A stretch of 15,782 bases of DNA from Deltaproteobacteria bacterium. Lineage in GTDB: Bacteria; Desulfobacterota; Dissulfuribacteria; Dissulfuribacterales; QOAL01. The notes below the pieces were generated by a model that saw nothing but the letters and a program-made list of their open reading frames with translations, did no database searches and was not told where the DNA came from. The position numbers and the translations under genes were made by a program. The number at the start of each line of letters is the position of its first letter. The first letter of the stretch is position 1. Of this stretch, positions 1-9,192 are shown in pieces. The DNA is taken from NCBI GenBank assembly GCA_027068235.1, contig JAMOUE010000062.1, forward strand, positions 1 to 15,782, written 5' to 3'.

Positions 1-1417
1 TCCAAAGGGCGAGACGCAACTTTCACCTGAGGAGAAGCTGTTACGGGCGATTTTTGGTGAAAAGGCCGGAGATGTAAAGGATACATCTCTTAGGGTTCCT
101 CCTGGCGTTCAAGGCGTTGTAGTAGATGCCAAGGTCTTTTCGAGAAAGGGTATTCCAAAAGATGAACGTGCCAAAAAGCTTGAAGACATGGAGATTGCTG
201 CAATCATGCAGGATCAAGAGGATGAAATAAACGTTATCAGGCGGACGGCACTTAAAAAATTGGAAGAGTACCTTGTGGGTAAAAAGCCAGCAGTGGTGAT
301 AAAAGATGCACGTCATCGACTTCTTCTCGATGCTGGTAAGAAGATCACCAAGGATGCCCTTAAAAGGGTACCTCTGCACAGGCTTCGGGATCTTATCCTT
401 GAGGGAAGAAATTCGGTTGATCCATACGTTACAGATATACTTGATTGGTATGAGTCAGAGATTGAACGTATAAAGGAATTCTTTGAAGGTAAAATAGAAA
501 GGCTCAAAAAGGGCGATGAGTTGCCTCCTGGCGTAATCAAGATGGTGAGAGTTTACGTGGCAATCAAGCGAAAGCTTGAAGTTGGCGACAAAATGGCCGG
601 ACGCCACGGAAACAAGGGTGTCGTGTCAAGGATCGTGCCTGTTGAGGATATGCCCTATTTTGAGGATGGGACACCTGTAGATATTATTTTAAACCCGCTG
701 GGCGTTCCATCCCGTATGAATGTTGGTCAGATTCTTGAAGTACATCTTGGCTGGGGAGCTAAAAAGCTCGGTGAGCAGATTGCAGAGTTGGCCAAGAAGT
801 ATGAAATAGAAAAGGTAAAGGAGAAGATGGCCAAGATCTACTCCAAAGAGGAGTTGGATGTCTTGCTGTCTGGCCTGTCAGAAGAAGAGGTCAGAGAGCT
901 TGCCCTTCATCTTGAAAATGGTGTCCCAGTTGCCACACCGGTATTTGATGGCGCAGACGAGGAGATCATTCGAAAGCTCTTGAAAGAAGGCGGACAGCCT
1001 GAGATTGGTCAGGTCACCCTTTACAACGGACTTACAGGTGAGCCTTTTAAGGAGAAGATTACTGTAGGTGTAATGTATATGCTCAAGCTTCACCACCTTG
1101 TCTCTGATAAGATCCATGCCCGTTCTACAGGACCTTACTCCCTTGTTACACAACAGCCACTTGGCGGTAAGGCCCAGTTTGGTGGTCAGAGGCTTGGAGA
1201 AATGGAAGTTTGGGCCATGGAAGCATACGGAGCGGCCTATTCCTTACAGGAGTTTCTGACTGTGAAATCCGATGACGTTACAGGAAGGTCACGGATGTAC
1301 GAAAAAATAGTAAAAGGCAATAACTTCCTTGAGGCAGGCATCCCTGAATCCTTTAACGTGCTTGTTAAAGAGCTTCAGGGTCTCTGCATGGACATTGAGC
1401 TGCTTGAGGATGTTTAG
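1..1417 (+). CDS. rpoB: DNA-directed RNA polymerase beta subunit, C-terminal part (5' end outside window)
   Basis: This is the C-terminal 471 codons of RpoB. The reading frame is open from base 2, so the gene starts upstream of the window. RpoB forms the catalytic core of RNA polymerase together with RpoC. Visible landmarks are GDKMAGRHGNKGVVSRIVP, the conserved beta segment near the active centre with its two lysines and histidine, and the C-terminal GGKAQFGGQRLGEMEVWAMEA block followed by TVKSDDVTGR, which forms the clamp and switch region contacting beta'. The protein ends MDIELLEDV, without a long tail. The internal ATG at 188 is not a start, because RpoB-like sequence (VPPGVQGVVVDAKVFSRKGIP) continues upstream in frame. 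rpoC follows after 84 bp on the same strand, as in nearly all bacteria. Identification is certain; only the 5' part is missing. Confidence 0.98.
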   Translation, partial: PKGETQLSPEEKLLRAIFGEKAGDVKDTSLRVPPGVQGVVVDAKVFSRKGIPKDERAKKLEDMEIAAIMQDQEDEINVIRRTALKKLEEYLVGKKPAVVIKDARHRLLLDAGKKITKDALKRVPLHRLRDLILEGRNSVDPYVTDILDWYESEIERIKEFFEGKIERLKKGDELPPGVIKMVRVYVAIKRKLEVGDKMAGRHGNKGVVSRIVPVEDMPYFEDGTPVDIILNPLGVPSRMNVGQILEVHLGWGAKKLGEQIAELAKKYEIEKVKEKMAKIYSKEELDVLLSGLSEEEVRELALHLENGVPVATPVFDGADEEIIRKLLKEGGQPEIGQVTLYNGLTGEPFKEKITVGVMYMLKLHHLVSDKIHARSTGPYSLVTQQPLGGKAQFGGQRLGEMEVWAMEAYGAAYSLQEFLTVKSDDVTGRSRMYEKIVKGNNFLEAGIPESFNVLVKELQGLCMDIELLEDV

Positions 1418-1434
1418 TTAAAATTGGTTGAAGC

Positions 1435-1466
1435 ATCGTGCCCTGTAGATGAAAGCAGGGCACGGT
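1435..1466 (+). promoter_or_regulatory. Hairpin in the rpoB-rpoC intergenic gap
   Basis: A perfect 9-bp inverted repeat (CGTGCCCTG at 1437-1445, CAGGGCACG at 1456-1464) encloses a 10-nt loop. One wobble pair and one A-T pair extend it outward to 1435/1466. No T-run follows, so it is not a standard intrinsic terminator. It lies in the 84-bp gap between two genes that must be made in equal amounts. An mRNA processing or stability element is the likeliest role, but this is inferred from position and structure only. Confidence 0.6.
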
Positions 1467-1501
1467 AACATCAATTATAAAATTTCATAAGAGGTCTATT
1501 T

Positions 1502-4500
1502 ATGGACGATCTTCTTTCCCTGTTTACCAAACCAAAGGATCCTTTGAACTTTAAGGCGGTTAGGATCTCTATCTCTTCCCCTGAGACTATTCTCAAGAGG
1601 TCTCACGGAGAGGTAAAACAGCCTGAAACTATCAATTACCGCACCTTTAAGCCAGAACGCGATGGGCTTTTCTGTGCCAAGATATTTGGCCCGGTAAAGG
1701 ACTATGAGTGTCTGTGCGGTAAGTACAAAAGGATGAAACACAGGGGTATTGTGTGTGAAAAGTGTGGCGTCGAGGTCATTCAGTCAAAGGTCAGGCGCCA
1801 GCGTATGGCTCACATCTCTCTTGCTGCTCCTGTGGCGCATATATGGTTTCTCAAAAGCCTTCCAAGCAAGATCGGTGCGCTTTTGGATCTTAGCCTGAAA
1901 GAGCTCGAAAGGGTACTATACTTTGAATCCCATATTGTTATCGAGTCGGATATTCCTGATATTCCTGTTGGTATGCTCATGTCTGATGAGACATACCAAA
2001 AGAACTATGAACAGTTTGGGGATAAGTTTCAGGTCGGCATTGGTGCAGAGGCAGTCCACTATCTTTTGAGCCACCTTGATCTCGATCAGGTATCCCAAGA
2101 GCTCAGGGAGGAGATGCAAAAGACCAAGAGCGAGGCCAAAAGGAAGAAGCTTGGTAAAAGGCTTAGGGTAGTAGAGGCCTTCAGGGGGTCTGGAAACAGA
2201 CCAGAGTGGATGATTTTAAACGTTATTCCTGTGCTTCCTCCTGACCTTCGTCCTCTGGTGCCTCTAGATGGAGGCAGGTTTGCAACATCTGATTTGAATG
2301 ACCTGTACCGCAGGGTCATCAACAGAAACAACAGGCTTAAAAGACTCAAAGACCTTGATGCGCCTGACATCATAATCAGAAATGAAAAGCGCATGCTTCA
2401 GGAGGCGGTTGACGTCCTTTTTGACAATGGCAGACGCGGCAGGGTTGTTACAGGGCCAAACAAAAGACCTCTCAAGTCCCTGTCAGACATGCTCAAGGGA
2501 AAGCAGGGGCGTTTCAGGCAGAATCTTCTTGGAAAACGTGTCGATTACTCTGGCCGTTCTGTTATCGTTGTTGGACCAGAGCTTAAACTTCATGAGTGCG
2601 GTCTGCCAAAGCGCATGGCCATTGAGCTTTTCAAGCCGTTTATCTATAACAAATTGGAGAAGAAGGGGCTTGTCTCTACCATAAAGAGCGCCAAGAAGAT
2701 GGTAGAGAAGGAACTGCCAGAGGTGTGGGACGCACTTGATGAGGTGGTCAGGGAGCATCCCGTTCTCTTAAACCGTGCCCCAACCCTTCACAGGCTAGGT
2801 ATCCAGGCATTTGAGCCAGTACTTGTTGAAGGAAAGGCCATCATGCTTCATCCCCTGGTCTGTACTGCCTATAACGCTGATTTTGACGGCGATCAGATGG
2901 CTGTCCATGTGCCTTTGTCTGTTGAGGCACAGACCGAGGCCAGGGTTCTTATGATGTCCACCAACAACATCTTGTCTCCTGCCCACGGCTCTCCAATCAT
3001 AACAGCAACCCAGGATATCGTTCTTGGGGTCTATTACATGACTCGCGAAAAGCCCAAGGCCAAAGGTGAAGGTAAATCCTTCAACTCTGTTGATGAAGTG
3101 ATACTTGCCTATGACGAAGGTGCTGTTGCCTTACAGGCAGCTATAAAAGTCATGCTGGATGGCGAGTTGGTTGATACCACGGTTGGGCGTGTGCTCCTCT
3201 ATGACATCGTGCCAGATGAAGTGCCTTTCTCTATGGTGAACAAGGTCATGAGAAAGAAGGATCTTGCCCAGCTTATTGACAAGGCCTACAGGGCAGCAGG
3301 CGCTAAAAAGACCTGTATTATGGCTGATAGGCTCAAGGATCTTGGTTATCAGAACGCCACCATTGCGGGGCTTTCCATCAGCATCAATGACATGAAGATT
3401 CCAGAGAGTAAGGGAGAGATCCTTGATCGTGCCCAGAAGGAGGTGGCTGAGGTCCAGACCCAGTATGCGGAAGGTCTTATTACTGATGGAGAGCGTTACA
3501 ACAAGGTCATTGACATCTGGACCAGGGCTACCGATGAAGTAGCCAAGGTCATGATGGAGAATATGTCCAAGGAGTACATTGAAGACGATGATGGCAACAA
3601 GATAGAGATTCCAAGCTTCAACCCCATCTTCGTTATGGCCGACTCTGGAGCAAGGGGTAGCAAGGATCAGATAAGACAGCTTGCTGGTATCAGGGGACTT
3701 ATGGCAAAGCCCTCTGGTGAAATCATCGAAACCCCGATTAAGGCGAACTTCAGGGAGGGGTTGAGCGTTCTCGAGTACTTCATCTCCACACATGGTGCAC
3801 GAAAGGGTCTGGCAGATACGGCCCTTAAGACTGCTAACTCTGGTTATCTCACAAGGCGTCTTGTGGATGTTGCCCAGGACTCCACCATTACAATGGATGA
3901 CTGCGGAACCATCGACGGTATCGAGATGGATCATCTCATGGAAGGTGGTGAGATAATACAGAGGGTTTCTGAGAGGGTGCTTGGTAGGGTTGCCCTCATG
4001 GATATAGTTGATCCGATTACAGGAGAGGTCCTTGTTCCTGCCAATGAAGAGATTGACGAGGAAAAGGCCAAAAAGATAGAAGAGGCTGGTATCTCAAAGG
4101 TTGAGATACGTTCTGTTCTCACCTGCCGTGCCCCATTTGGTGTTTGCGCCAAGTGTTACGGCAGGGATTTGGCCCGTGGAAGCATGGTTGTAAGGGGCGA
4201 GGCCATTGGAATTATTGCTGCCGAGTCCATTGGTGAGCCAGGTACTCAGCTAACCATGCGTACCTTCCATATTGGTGGTACGGCTAGCGGTAAGGCAGAG
4301 CAGGCAGAGATTCGTTGTAACGGTGTTGGGACAGTAAAGCTTGAAAAGGTCATAACTGTTACCAATGCCGCTGGTAGAGAGGTAGTGCTCAACAGAAATG
4401 GCGAGATAGTGATAGTTGCGCCAGACGGCAGGGAGCGTGAGCGCTATCCGGTTATCTACGGTGCAGAACTTCTTGTAAAGGAAGGTCAGCACGTAGAGCC

Positions 4501-5596
4501 AGGCACAAAGCTTGCCCAGTGGGATCCTTATACTATCCCAATTCTGACTGAGGTTGGGGGTAAGGTGAAGTTTGGTGACATCATCGAGGGTGTGACCATA
4601 CAGGAAAAGGTTGACCCTGTTACCGGAAAGGCCTCAAAGGTTGTTATCCAGTACAAGGCCTCAGAGTATCGTCCAAGGATTTCTATTAAGGATGAAAGGG
4701 GCCGTACAAAGAAGCTTATTCAGACAAAGGGAGATGCCCGATACCAGCTTCCTGTTGGCGCTATTATCACAGTCAATGAGGGAGATATAGTTGAGCCTGG
4801 TCATATCCTTGCCAAAATCCCTAGGGAAACCACAAAGACCAAGGACATCACCGGTGGTTTGCCAAGGGTTGCAGAGCTTTTTGAGGTTAGAAAGCCAAAA
4901 GAGTACGCTATTATCTCAGAGATAGACGGTGTTGTCTCCTTTGGAAAGGATGTGAAGAACAAGCGCCGCATCATCATAACCCCAGAATATGGTGAACCAA
5001 GAGAGTACCTCATACCAAGGGGTAAGCATATTGCCGTACACGAAGGTGATTATGTGCGTGCCGGCGAGCCGCTTATGGATGGAGTGTTGAATCCAAACGA
5101 CCTTCTTAGAGTCAAGGGCATAAAAGAGCTTGCCCGTTACCTGGTTGATGAAATCCAGGAAGTTTACAGGCTCCAGGGTGTTAAGATAAATGACAAGCAT
5201 ATTGAGGTAATTGTCCGCCAGATGCTCAAACGTGTAAAGATTACAAGCGTTGGAGACAGCCGTTTCATGTTGGGCGAGCAGGTGGAACGCCACGTGTTCG
5301 AAGAAGAAAATGAGAGGATACTTGCCCAGGGCGGAGAGCCGGCAACTGCTGAACCACTCCTCCTTGGTATTACAAGGGCCTCTTTAACCACAGACAGTTT
5401 CATCTCAGCGGCCTCCTTCCAAGAGACTACAAAGGTGCTAACTGATGCCTCTATTGCAGGTAAGGTGGATCACCTTAGAGGACTCAAAGAGAACGTGATC
5501 ATGGGTCGTCTCATCCCTGCTGGTACAGGGCGTGTCTATTATGACCAGCGTGATAAGGCCAGGGGCAAGGCACCAGAAGGGCAGGCTGCTGCATGA
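1502..5596 (+). CDS. rpoC: DNA-directed RNA polymerase beta' subunit
   Basis: This is complete RpoC of 1364 residues. Near the N-terminus is the zinc-binding domain CLCGKYKRMKHRGIVCEKCG. The catalytic Mg2+ motif NADFDGDQ has its three aspartates at residues 460, 462 and 464, the same numbering as in E. coli. The bridge-helix and trigger-loop region GEPGTQLTMRTFHIGG places M919 and H923 at the positions of E. coli M932 and H936. A second zinc site uses the Cys of DCGTIDG plus CRAPFGVCAKC. About 200 residues between the trigger-loop halves (roughly 930-1130) correspond to the SI3-type insertion, so the length is proteobacterial. The start ATG is preceded by AAGAGG (1489-1494) at 7-nt spacing. 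The stop codon overlaps the next ATG (ATGA), which implies translational coupling to the methyltransferase. Confidence 0.99.
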   Translation: MDDLLSLFTKPKDPLNFKAVRISISSPETILKRSHGEVKQPETINYRTFKPERDGLFCAKIFGPVKDYECLCGKYKRMKHRGIVCEKCGVEVIQSKVRRQRMAHISLAAPVAHIWFLKSLPSKIGALLDLSLKELERVLYFESHIVIESDIPDIPVGMLMSDETYQKNYEQFGDKFQVGIGAEAVHYLLSHLDLDQVSQELREEMQKTKSEAKRKKLGKRLRVVEAFRGSGNRPEWMILNVIPVLPPDLRPLVPLDGGRFATSDLNDLYRRVINRNNRLKRLKDLDAPDIIIRNEKRMLQEAVDVLFDNGRRGRVVTGPNKRPLKSLSDMLKGKQGRFRQNLLGKRVDYSGRSVIVVGPELKLHECGLPKRMAIELFKPFIYNKLEKKGLVSTIKSAKKMVEKELPEVWDALDEVVREHPVLLNRAPTLHRLGIQAFEPVLVEGKAIMLHPLVCTAYNADFDGDQMAVHVPLSVEAQTEARVLMMSTNNILSPAHGSPIITATQDIVLGVYYMTREKPKAKGEGKSFNSVDEVILAYDEGAVALQAAIKVMLDGELVDTTVGRVLLYDIVPDEVPFSMVNKVMRKKDLAQLIDKAYRAAGAKKTCIMADRLKDLGYQNATIAGLSISINDMKIPESKGEILDRAQKEVAEVQTQYAEGLITDGERYNKVIDIWTRATDEVAKVMMENMSKEYIEDDDGNKIEIPSFNPIFVMADSGARGSKDQIRQLAGIRGLMAKPSGEIIETPIKANFREGLSVLEYFISTHGARKGLADTALKTANSGYLTRRLVDVAQDSTITMDDCGTIDGIEMDHLMEGGEIIQRVSERVLGRVALMDIVDPITGEVLVPANEEIDEEKAKKIEEAGISKVEIRSVLTCRAPFGVCAKCYGRDLARGSMVVRGEAIGIIAAESIGEPGTQLTMRTFHIGGTASGKAEQAEIRCNGVGTVKLEKVITVTNAAGREVVLNRNGEIVIVAPDGRERERYPVIYGAELLVKEGQHVEPGTKLAQWDPYTIPILTEVGGKVKFGDIIEGVTIQEKVDPVTGKASKVVIQYKASEYRPRISIKDERGRTKKLIQTKGDARYQLPVGAIITVNEGDIVEPGHILAKIPRETTKTKDITGGLPRVAELFEVRKPKEYAIISEIDGVVSFGKDVKNKRRIIITPEYGEPREYLIPRGKHIAVHEGDYVRAGEPLMDGVLNPNDLLRVKGIKELARYLVDEIQEVYRLQGVKINDKHIEVIVRQMLKRVKITSVGDSRFMLGEQVERHVFEEENERILAQGGEPATAEPLLLGITRASLTTDSFISAASFQETTKVLTDASIAGKVDHLRGLKENVIMGRLIPAGTGRVYYDQRDKARGKAPEGQAAA

Positions 5597-6342
5597 CACT
5601 AAAGCTTCCCATATCGTCCCAAAGGGGAGAGGATAAAGAGGGCAGGGCAAGAAAATTCTCTGTTCCAGAAGAGGCCCTGCCCATTGTCAAACGGTTGCAG
5701 AACAAGTACACCCTTGATGTAGAGAGGGTGAGCATTGGAGGAAGGGAGTTTTATTTTCTCCATGTTGCCGATCTCATTCCTCTTTTTCATATGGAGGTGC
5801 ATGAGAATGCCCCTGAATTTCCCTTTTGGGTCAAGATCTGGGAGGCCTCTTTGGTGCTTGCGGAATTTCTTTTAAAGATGCCCCCAAAACAGGGGCGAAG
5901 GATACTGGAGCTTGGCGCAGGAATGGCAGTACCAGGAATGGTAGCGTCAAGTTTTGGCCACGATGTGACTGTGACCGACTATGAAGATGAGATAATGGAC
6001 TTTGTCAGGGCCTCTGCCATTTTTAATAAATGCCCATCCCTTAAGTGCGAGGCTTTGGATTGGTTCAAACCAAGGGATGACCTTGGCCAGTTTGAGGTCA
6101 TAATCGGCTCAGAGCTTTTGTTTCACCAAAGATTTTTCCCGCCTCTCCTTGAGGTAATGAAAAGATATCTGGCTCCAGGAGGGGCCATATACTTGTCCCA
6201 TAGGGCAGATAGAGAAACCCTGTTCCCATTTTTTAAAATGGCAGAAGATGATTTTGTAATTGCCATGCAGAAACACCGCTTCCAGAGTAAAGACAAGGAG
6301 ATGGATGTGCTGCTAACGCGCCTTACCAGGAAACAGCACTGA
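5593..6342 (+). CDS. Class I SAM-dependent methyltransferase, Methyltransf_16 / METTL21-like (putative protein lysine methyltransferase)
   Basis: The protein has 249 residues. A variable N-terminal region (about 1-70) precedes PFWVKIWEASLVLAEFLL (77-94), which resembles the pre-motif segment (xVWDAAxVLxxYL) of the METTL21/Methyltransf_16 family. Motif I, LELGAGMAVPG (105-115), is the glycine-rich SAM loop. An acidic ribose-binding residue follows in TVTDYED (D129), then a DWF motif around 146. GSELLFH (162-168) replaces the family's (A/G)(S/A)D(V/I)xY motif, and LAPGGAIYLSHR forms the late strand. The family mostly methylates lysines in proteins, but the substrate cannot be read from sequence. 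The ATG overlaps the rpoC stop by 4 nt, so expression is tied to RNA polymerase core genes. A ribosomal or polymerase substrate is possible but unproven. It is the last gene of the operon; converging genes begin after a repeat-rich gap. Confidence 0.85.
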   Translation: MTLKLPISSQRGEDKEGRARKFSVPEEALPIVKRLQNKYTLDVERVSIGGREFYFLHVADLIPLFHMEVHENAPEFPFWVKIWEASLVLAEFLLKMPPKQGRRILELGAGMAVPGMVASSFGHDVTVTDYEDEIMDFVRASAIFNKCPSLKCEALDWFKPRDDLGQFEVIIGSELLFHQRFFPPLLEVMKRYLAPGGAIYLSHRADRETLFPFFKMAEDDFVIAMQKHRFQSKDKEMDVLLTRLTRKQH

Positions 6343-6390
6343 TCCCACTACTAACTTTTCATTCTTCCGTTCTCCTACGCCCCTGTCCGT

Positions 6391-6493
6391 GCAATGTAGC
6401 ACGGGATCGCTTCGTCGTCCCTTTGGGCCTCCTCGCGATGACGAGCTATCCCCTCCGTCATTGCAAGCGGAGCATCAGCGAAGCGAAGCACTC
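6391..6493. repeat. REP/BIME-like pair of hairpin elements, inverted orientation
   Basis: A reverse-oriented element (6391-6443, ending in GATGACG) and a forward-oriented element (6456-6493, starting CGTCATTGC) face each other across a 12-nt spacer. The first carries a short apical inverted repeat around CCC-TTT-GGG. It matches the element at 9448-9500 in reverse complement over 53 nt with one mismatch. The elements sit where the rpoC operon and the acyP/ligA genes converge, a typical site for REP-type repeats. I saw no coding function or intrinsic terminator in the gap. Confidence 0.8.
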
Positions 6494-6542
6494 CCCTACA
6501 CAGACGCAGAGTAGTCCCGCACCCTCTTAATACCCCTCTGCC

Positions 6543-6571
6543 CGTCATTGCGAGCGAAGCGAAGCAATCTC
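6543..6571. repeat. Short REP-like element, forward orientation
   Basis: This is a 29-bp copy of the short form: it begins CGTCATTGCGAG and ends GAAGCAATCTC, with GCGAAGC in the middle. ATTGC and GCAAT form the terminal stem. The same short form recurs in reverse orientation at 9374 and 9679. Confidence 0.8.
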
Positions 6572-6585
6572 CTACGTTTTTGCAC

Positions 6586-6626
6586 CGTCCTTGCGAGTAG
6601 GTGCAAAGCACCAACGAAGCAATCTC
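6586..6626. repeat. REP-like element with GGTGC/GCACC apical hairpin
   Basis: This is a forward element starting CGTCCTTGCGAG and ending GACGAAGCAATCTC-like (here AACGAAGCAATCTC). Between these conserved arms is an apical hairpin, GGTGC (6600-6604), loop AAA, GCACC (6608-6612). The apical stem differs in sequence from the other copies but remains fully paired. From 6627 to the acyP stop at 6733 I see only degenerate remnants (for example CACGTCCTTGCAA) and no gene. Confidence 0.8.
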
Positions 6627-6732
6627 CCACGTCCTTGCAACTTAGCCCCAGAAAACCCTTCCCCTCTGGTGGCGGTACGGCACCGTTCTATCAACGCAGA
6701 AGAACAAACAAGCGGAGCAGAGTATCTCGCTA

Positions 6733-7005
6733 TCAAAAATCAACAACGAACTCCTTTTCTCCTTCCTTTATGGGTATCTCTGTTACATGGACATTACTAA
6801 CCCTGGCATGAGGAGGCCCCTGGTTGAGCCATACTATTAACTGCTCGATCTTATCTTCTGGCCCTTGTGCCTCAAGCTCTACCGAGCCGTCTGGCATGTT
6901 TTTCACCCAGCCTGTTAATCCAAGTGCCCTTGCTGTATCCAATGTGGATGCACGATAGAAGACCCCTTGAACCCTTCCTGTGACCTTGGCATGGATCCTT
7001 TTCAT
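6733..7005 (-). CDS. acyP: Acylphosphatase
   Basis: A 90-residue protein of the normal acylphosphatase length. It hydrolyses the carboxyl-phosphate bond of small acylphosphates such as carbamoyl phosphate or 1,3-bisphosphoglycerate in the cytoplasm. The phosphate-binding loop GRVQGVFYR (10-18) carries the catalytic arginine R18, and GWVKNMPDGSVEL supplies the catalytic asparagine N36. Both key residues are present. The start is well supported: AAAAGGAGGT (7011-7020, minus strand) lies 6 nt before the ATG. It is 60 bp downstream of ligA on the same strand and may be co-transcribed, although it has its own strong ribosome binding site. The 3' end faces the convergent rpoC-methyltransferase operon. 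Confidence 0.95.
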   Translation of the reverse strand: MKRIHAKVTGRVQGVFYRASTLDTARALGLTGWVKNMPDGSVELEAQGPEDKIEQLIVWLNQGPPHARVSNVHVTEIPIKEGEKEFVVDF

Positions 7006-7065
7006 GGATAACCTCCTTTTGACTGCTTCTTCACTGCCCTTACAAATTGCCCTTTTGCCAAATCG

Positions 7066-9087
7066 TCACTTCTTCTTTCCCACCATCTCAAGAAATTCTT
7101 CTTCGGTTATGGTCTTGATACCGAGTTGTTTTGCCTTTTGAAGCTTAGAGCCAGGATTTTCTCCAACCACAACAAAGTCTGTGTGTTTCCCAACGGTAGA
7201 TTGTACCTGTCCGCCAAGAGAAACCACAAGTTTCTTGGCTTCTGCCCTTTTCATGCTCTTGAGTGAGCCTGTAAAGACAAAGCTTTTTCCTTCAAGGGGC
7301 AAGGTCTTTTCCTCTGTTTCCACTGGTTCTATGGTTATGCCCGCCTCAAGGAGTTTTTTTATAAGTTCTTTGTTTTTTTCGTCTCTAAACCACTGATAAA
7401 TGCTGTTGGCTACCTCTGGACCTATGCCCTGGATCGCCTCTAGTTCCTGAACACTTGCCTTCATGACTGCATCCAGGGTTTTGAAGTGTTTGGCTAGGAG
7501 TTGGGCCGTGACTTCTCCAACATGCCTAATGCCAAGGGCAAACAAAAAGCGAGGCAAGGTCGTATGTTTGCTTTTTTCTATAGCATCGAGAAGGTTCTGG
7601 GCAGATTTTTCTGCAAAGCCTTCAAGGGAAAGTAGATCCTCTTTTTTGATGTGATAAAGGTCTGGGATGTCTCTAATGATGCCTGCTGTAATCAGTTGTT
7701 CCACCACCTTTGGGCCAAGGCCCTCGATATCCATGGCAGGTTTACTTACAAAATGGGCTATCCTTTTTGCAAGTCTGGGGAAGCAATCCGGGTTGGGGCA
7801 GCGATAAATGGCCTCTCCAGGCTTTTTTACCAAGGCAGAGCCACATACAGGGCAATATTTTGGCATTACAAAGGGCTTTTCCTTGCCGGTTCTCCTTTCC
7901 TTTAGGGGTTTTACCACCTCTGGAATCACATCTCCTGCCCTTCTTACAATCACCCAATCACCTATTCGGATGTCCTTTCTTTTTATTTCCTCTTCGTTGT
8001 GGAGAGTGGCCCTGCTTATGGTTACACCTCCCACCTTAACAGGCTCCATAATGGCAACAGGCGTTACTGCACCAGTCCTGCCAACACTCAAGATTATGTC
8101 CTTGATGCGGGTAATGTTCTGGGGCGCTTCAAATTTATAGGCAATGGCCCATCTTGGGCTTTTGGCCTTTGTGCCAAGTCTGTCTTGCAGCTCAAGGTCA
8201 TTTACCTTGATAACCATGCCATCAATTTCGTAGTTGAGCTCAGGCCGTATCTTGGCCAGATGTTCATGGTAACTTATGGCCTTTTCTATGCCAGTGACCT
8301 TTTTTATGAGAGGATTAACCCTTAAGCCCCACTTTTTTAGGGTTTGCAGTATTTCCCATTGGGTCTTGAAAGAGTAGCCCTCAACCCTGCCAATGCCATA
8401 GCAAAAGATGTTAAGCGGTCTTGAGGCAGTAACCTTTGGGTCAAGCTGCCTGAGAGAGCCTGCCGCAGCATTTCTTGGGTTGGCAAAGGTTGGCAGGCCT
8501 TTCTCTCTCCTTTCTTGATTGAGCCGTTCAAAGGCATCCTTTTCCATGTAAACCTCACCCCTTACCTCCAAAAGGGAAGGCACAGGAACATCCAGAGAGA
8601 GGAGGCGTAGCGGGATGGAGGGAATGGTTCTCAGGTTGTTTGTCACGTCTTCGCCGTTGTATCCATCTCCCCTTGTGGAGCCTAATACAAAGACGCCATT
8701 TTCATATACGAGCTCCACTGCAAGGCCATCCATTTTGGGTTCCAGGGTGTACTCTATGTCGTGATCGATGTTTAAGAACCTTTTTATCCTAGAGTCAAAT
8801 TCTCTGATTTCTTCCGGAGTAAAGGCATCGTCAAGGCTGAGCATGGGCACATGATGGGGAACAGTGCGGAATTTGTCTGATGGCGGTGCGCCAACCCGCT
8901 GAGTGGGAGAGTCTGGGGTTATGGTTTCTGGATATTTTTCTTCAAGCTCTTTAAGCTCCTGCATCAGGGCATCGTATTCTTCATCGCTGATGACAGGAGA
9001 ATCAAGTACGTAGTAGCGGTAGTTGTGGTAGTTTATCTCTTCCCTGAGTTTTTTGATCCTTTCAAGTACATCTGGAGGAACAGGCAT
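7066..9087 (-). CDS. ligA: NAD-dependent DNA ligase LigA
   Basis: A 673-residue bacterial NAD+-dependent DNA ligase, which seals nicks in replication and repair. Domain Ia (Y-rich motif HNYRYYVLDSPVISDEEYD, 21-39) binds NMN. The adenylation motif EPKMDG has its nucleophile at K118. SLRQLDP and YKFEAPQ belong to the nucleotidyltransferase core, and an OB fold follows (about 325-400). A Cys4 zinc finger uses C412, C415, C430 and C435. Helix-hairpin-helix repeats include LFALGIRHVGEV and LEAIQGIGPEVA. A C-terminal BRCT domain runs from about 594 (LEGKSFVFTGSLKSMKR) to the end. All expected domains are present. The ATG has AGAAGG 8 nt upstream. The 5' side abuts the large repeat block, which lies between ligA and rnr. 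Confidence 0.98.
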   Translation of the reverse strand: MPVPPDVLERIKKLREEINYHNYRYYVLDSPVISDEEYDALMQELKELEEKYPETITPDSPTQRVGAPPSDKFRTVPHHVPMLSLDDAFTPEEIREFDSRIKRFLNIDHDIEYTLEPKMDGLAVELVYENGVFVLGSTRGDGYNGEDVTNNLRTIPSIPLRLLSLDVPVPSLLEVRGEVYMEKDAFERLNQERREKGLPTFANPRNAAAGSLRQLDPKVTASRPLNIFCYGIGRVEGYSFKTQWEILQTLKKWGLRVNPLIKKVTGIEKAISYHEHLAKIRPELNYEIDGMVIKVNDLELQDRLGTKAKSPRWAIAYKFEAPQNITRIKDIILSVGRTGAVTPVAIMEPVKVGGVTISRATLHNEEEIKRKDIRIGDWVIVRRAGDVIPEVVKPLKERRTGKEKPFVMPKYCPVCGSALVKKPGEAIYRCPNPDCFPRLAKRIAHFVSKPAMDIEGLGPKVVEQLITAGIIRDIPDLYHIKKEDLLSLEGFAEKSAQNLLDAIEKSKHTTLPRFLFALGIRHVGEVTAQLLAKHFKTLDAVMKASVQELEAIQGIGPEVANSIYQWFRDEKNKELIKKLLEAGITIEPVETEEKTLPLEGKSFVFTGSLKSMKRAEAKKLVVSLGGQVQSTVGKHTDFVVVGENPGSKLQKAKQLGIKTITEEEFLEMVGKKK

Positions 9088-9192
9088 CTTGTTAACCTTC
9101 TAATGTTTGGTAATTTTTATCACGATATTCTGTATTCTAATTCTTTAGAGTATTACATATTAAGGAGAAGGGTCAGGTGCAAGGCCGTATGG

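Noticed and set aside
3131..3934. 267-codon minus-strand open frame inside rpoC
   Set aside because: Fully antisense to conserved RpoC coding sequence, no ribosome binding site, and a peptide typical of antisense shadow frames.
6343..6390. Terminator after the rpoC-methyltransferase operon
   Set aside because: No stem followed by T-run on the plus strand; the REP-like hairpins may serve in its place but cannot be called a terminator.
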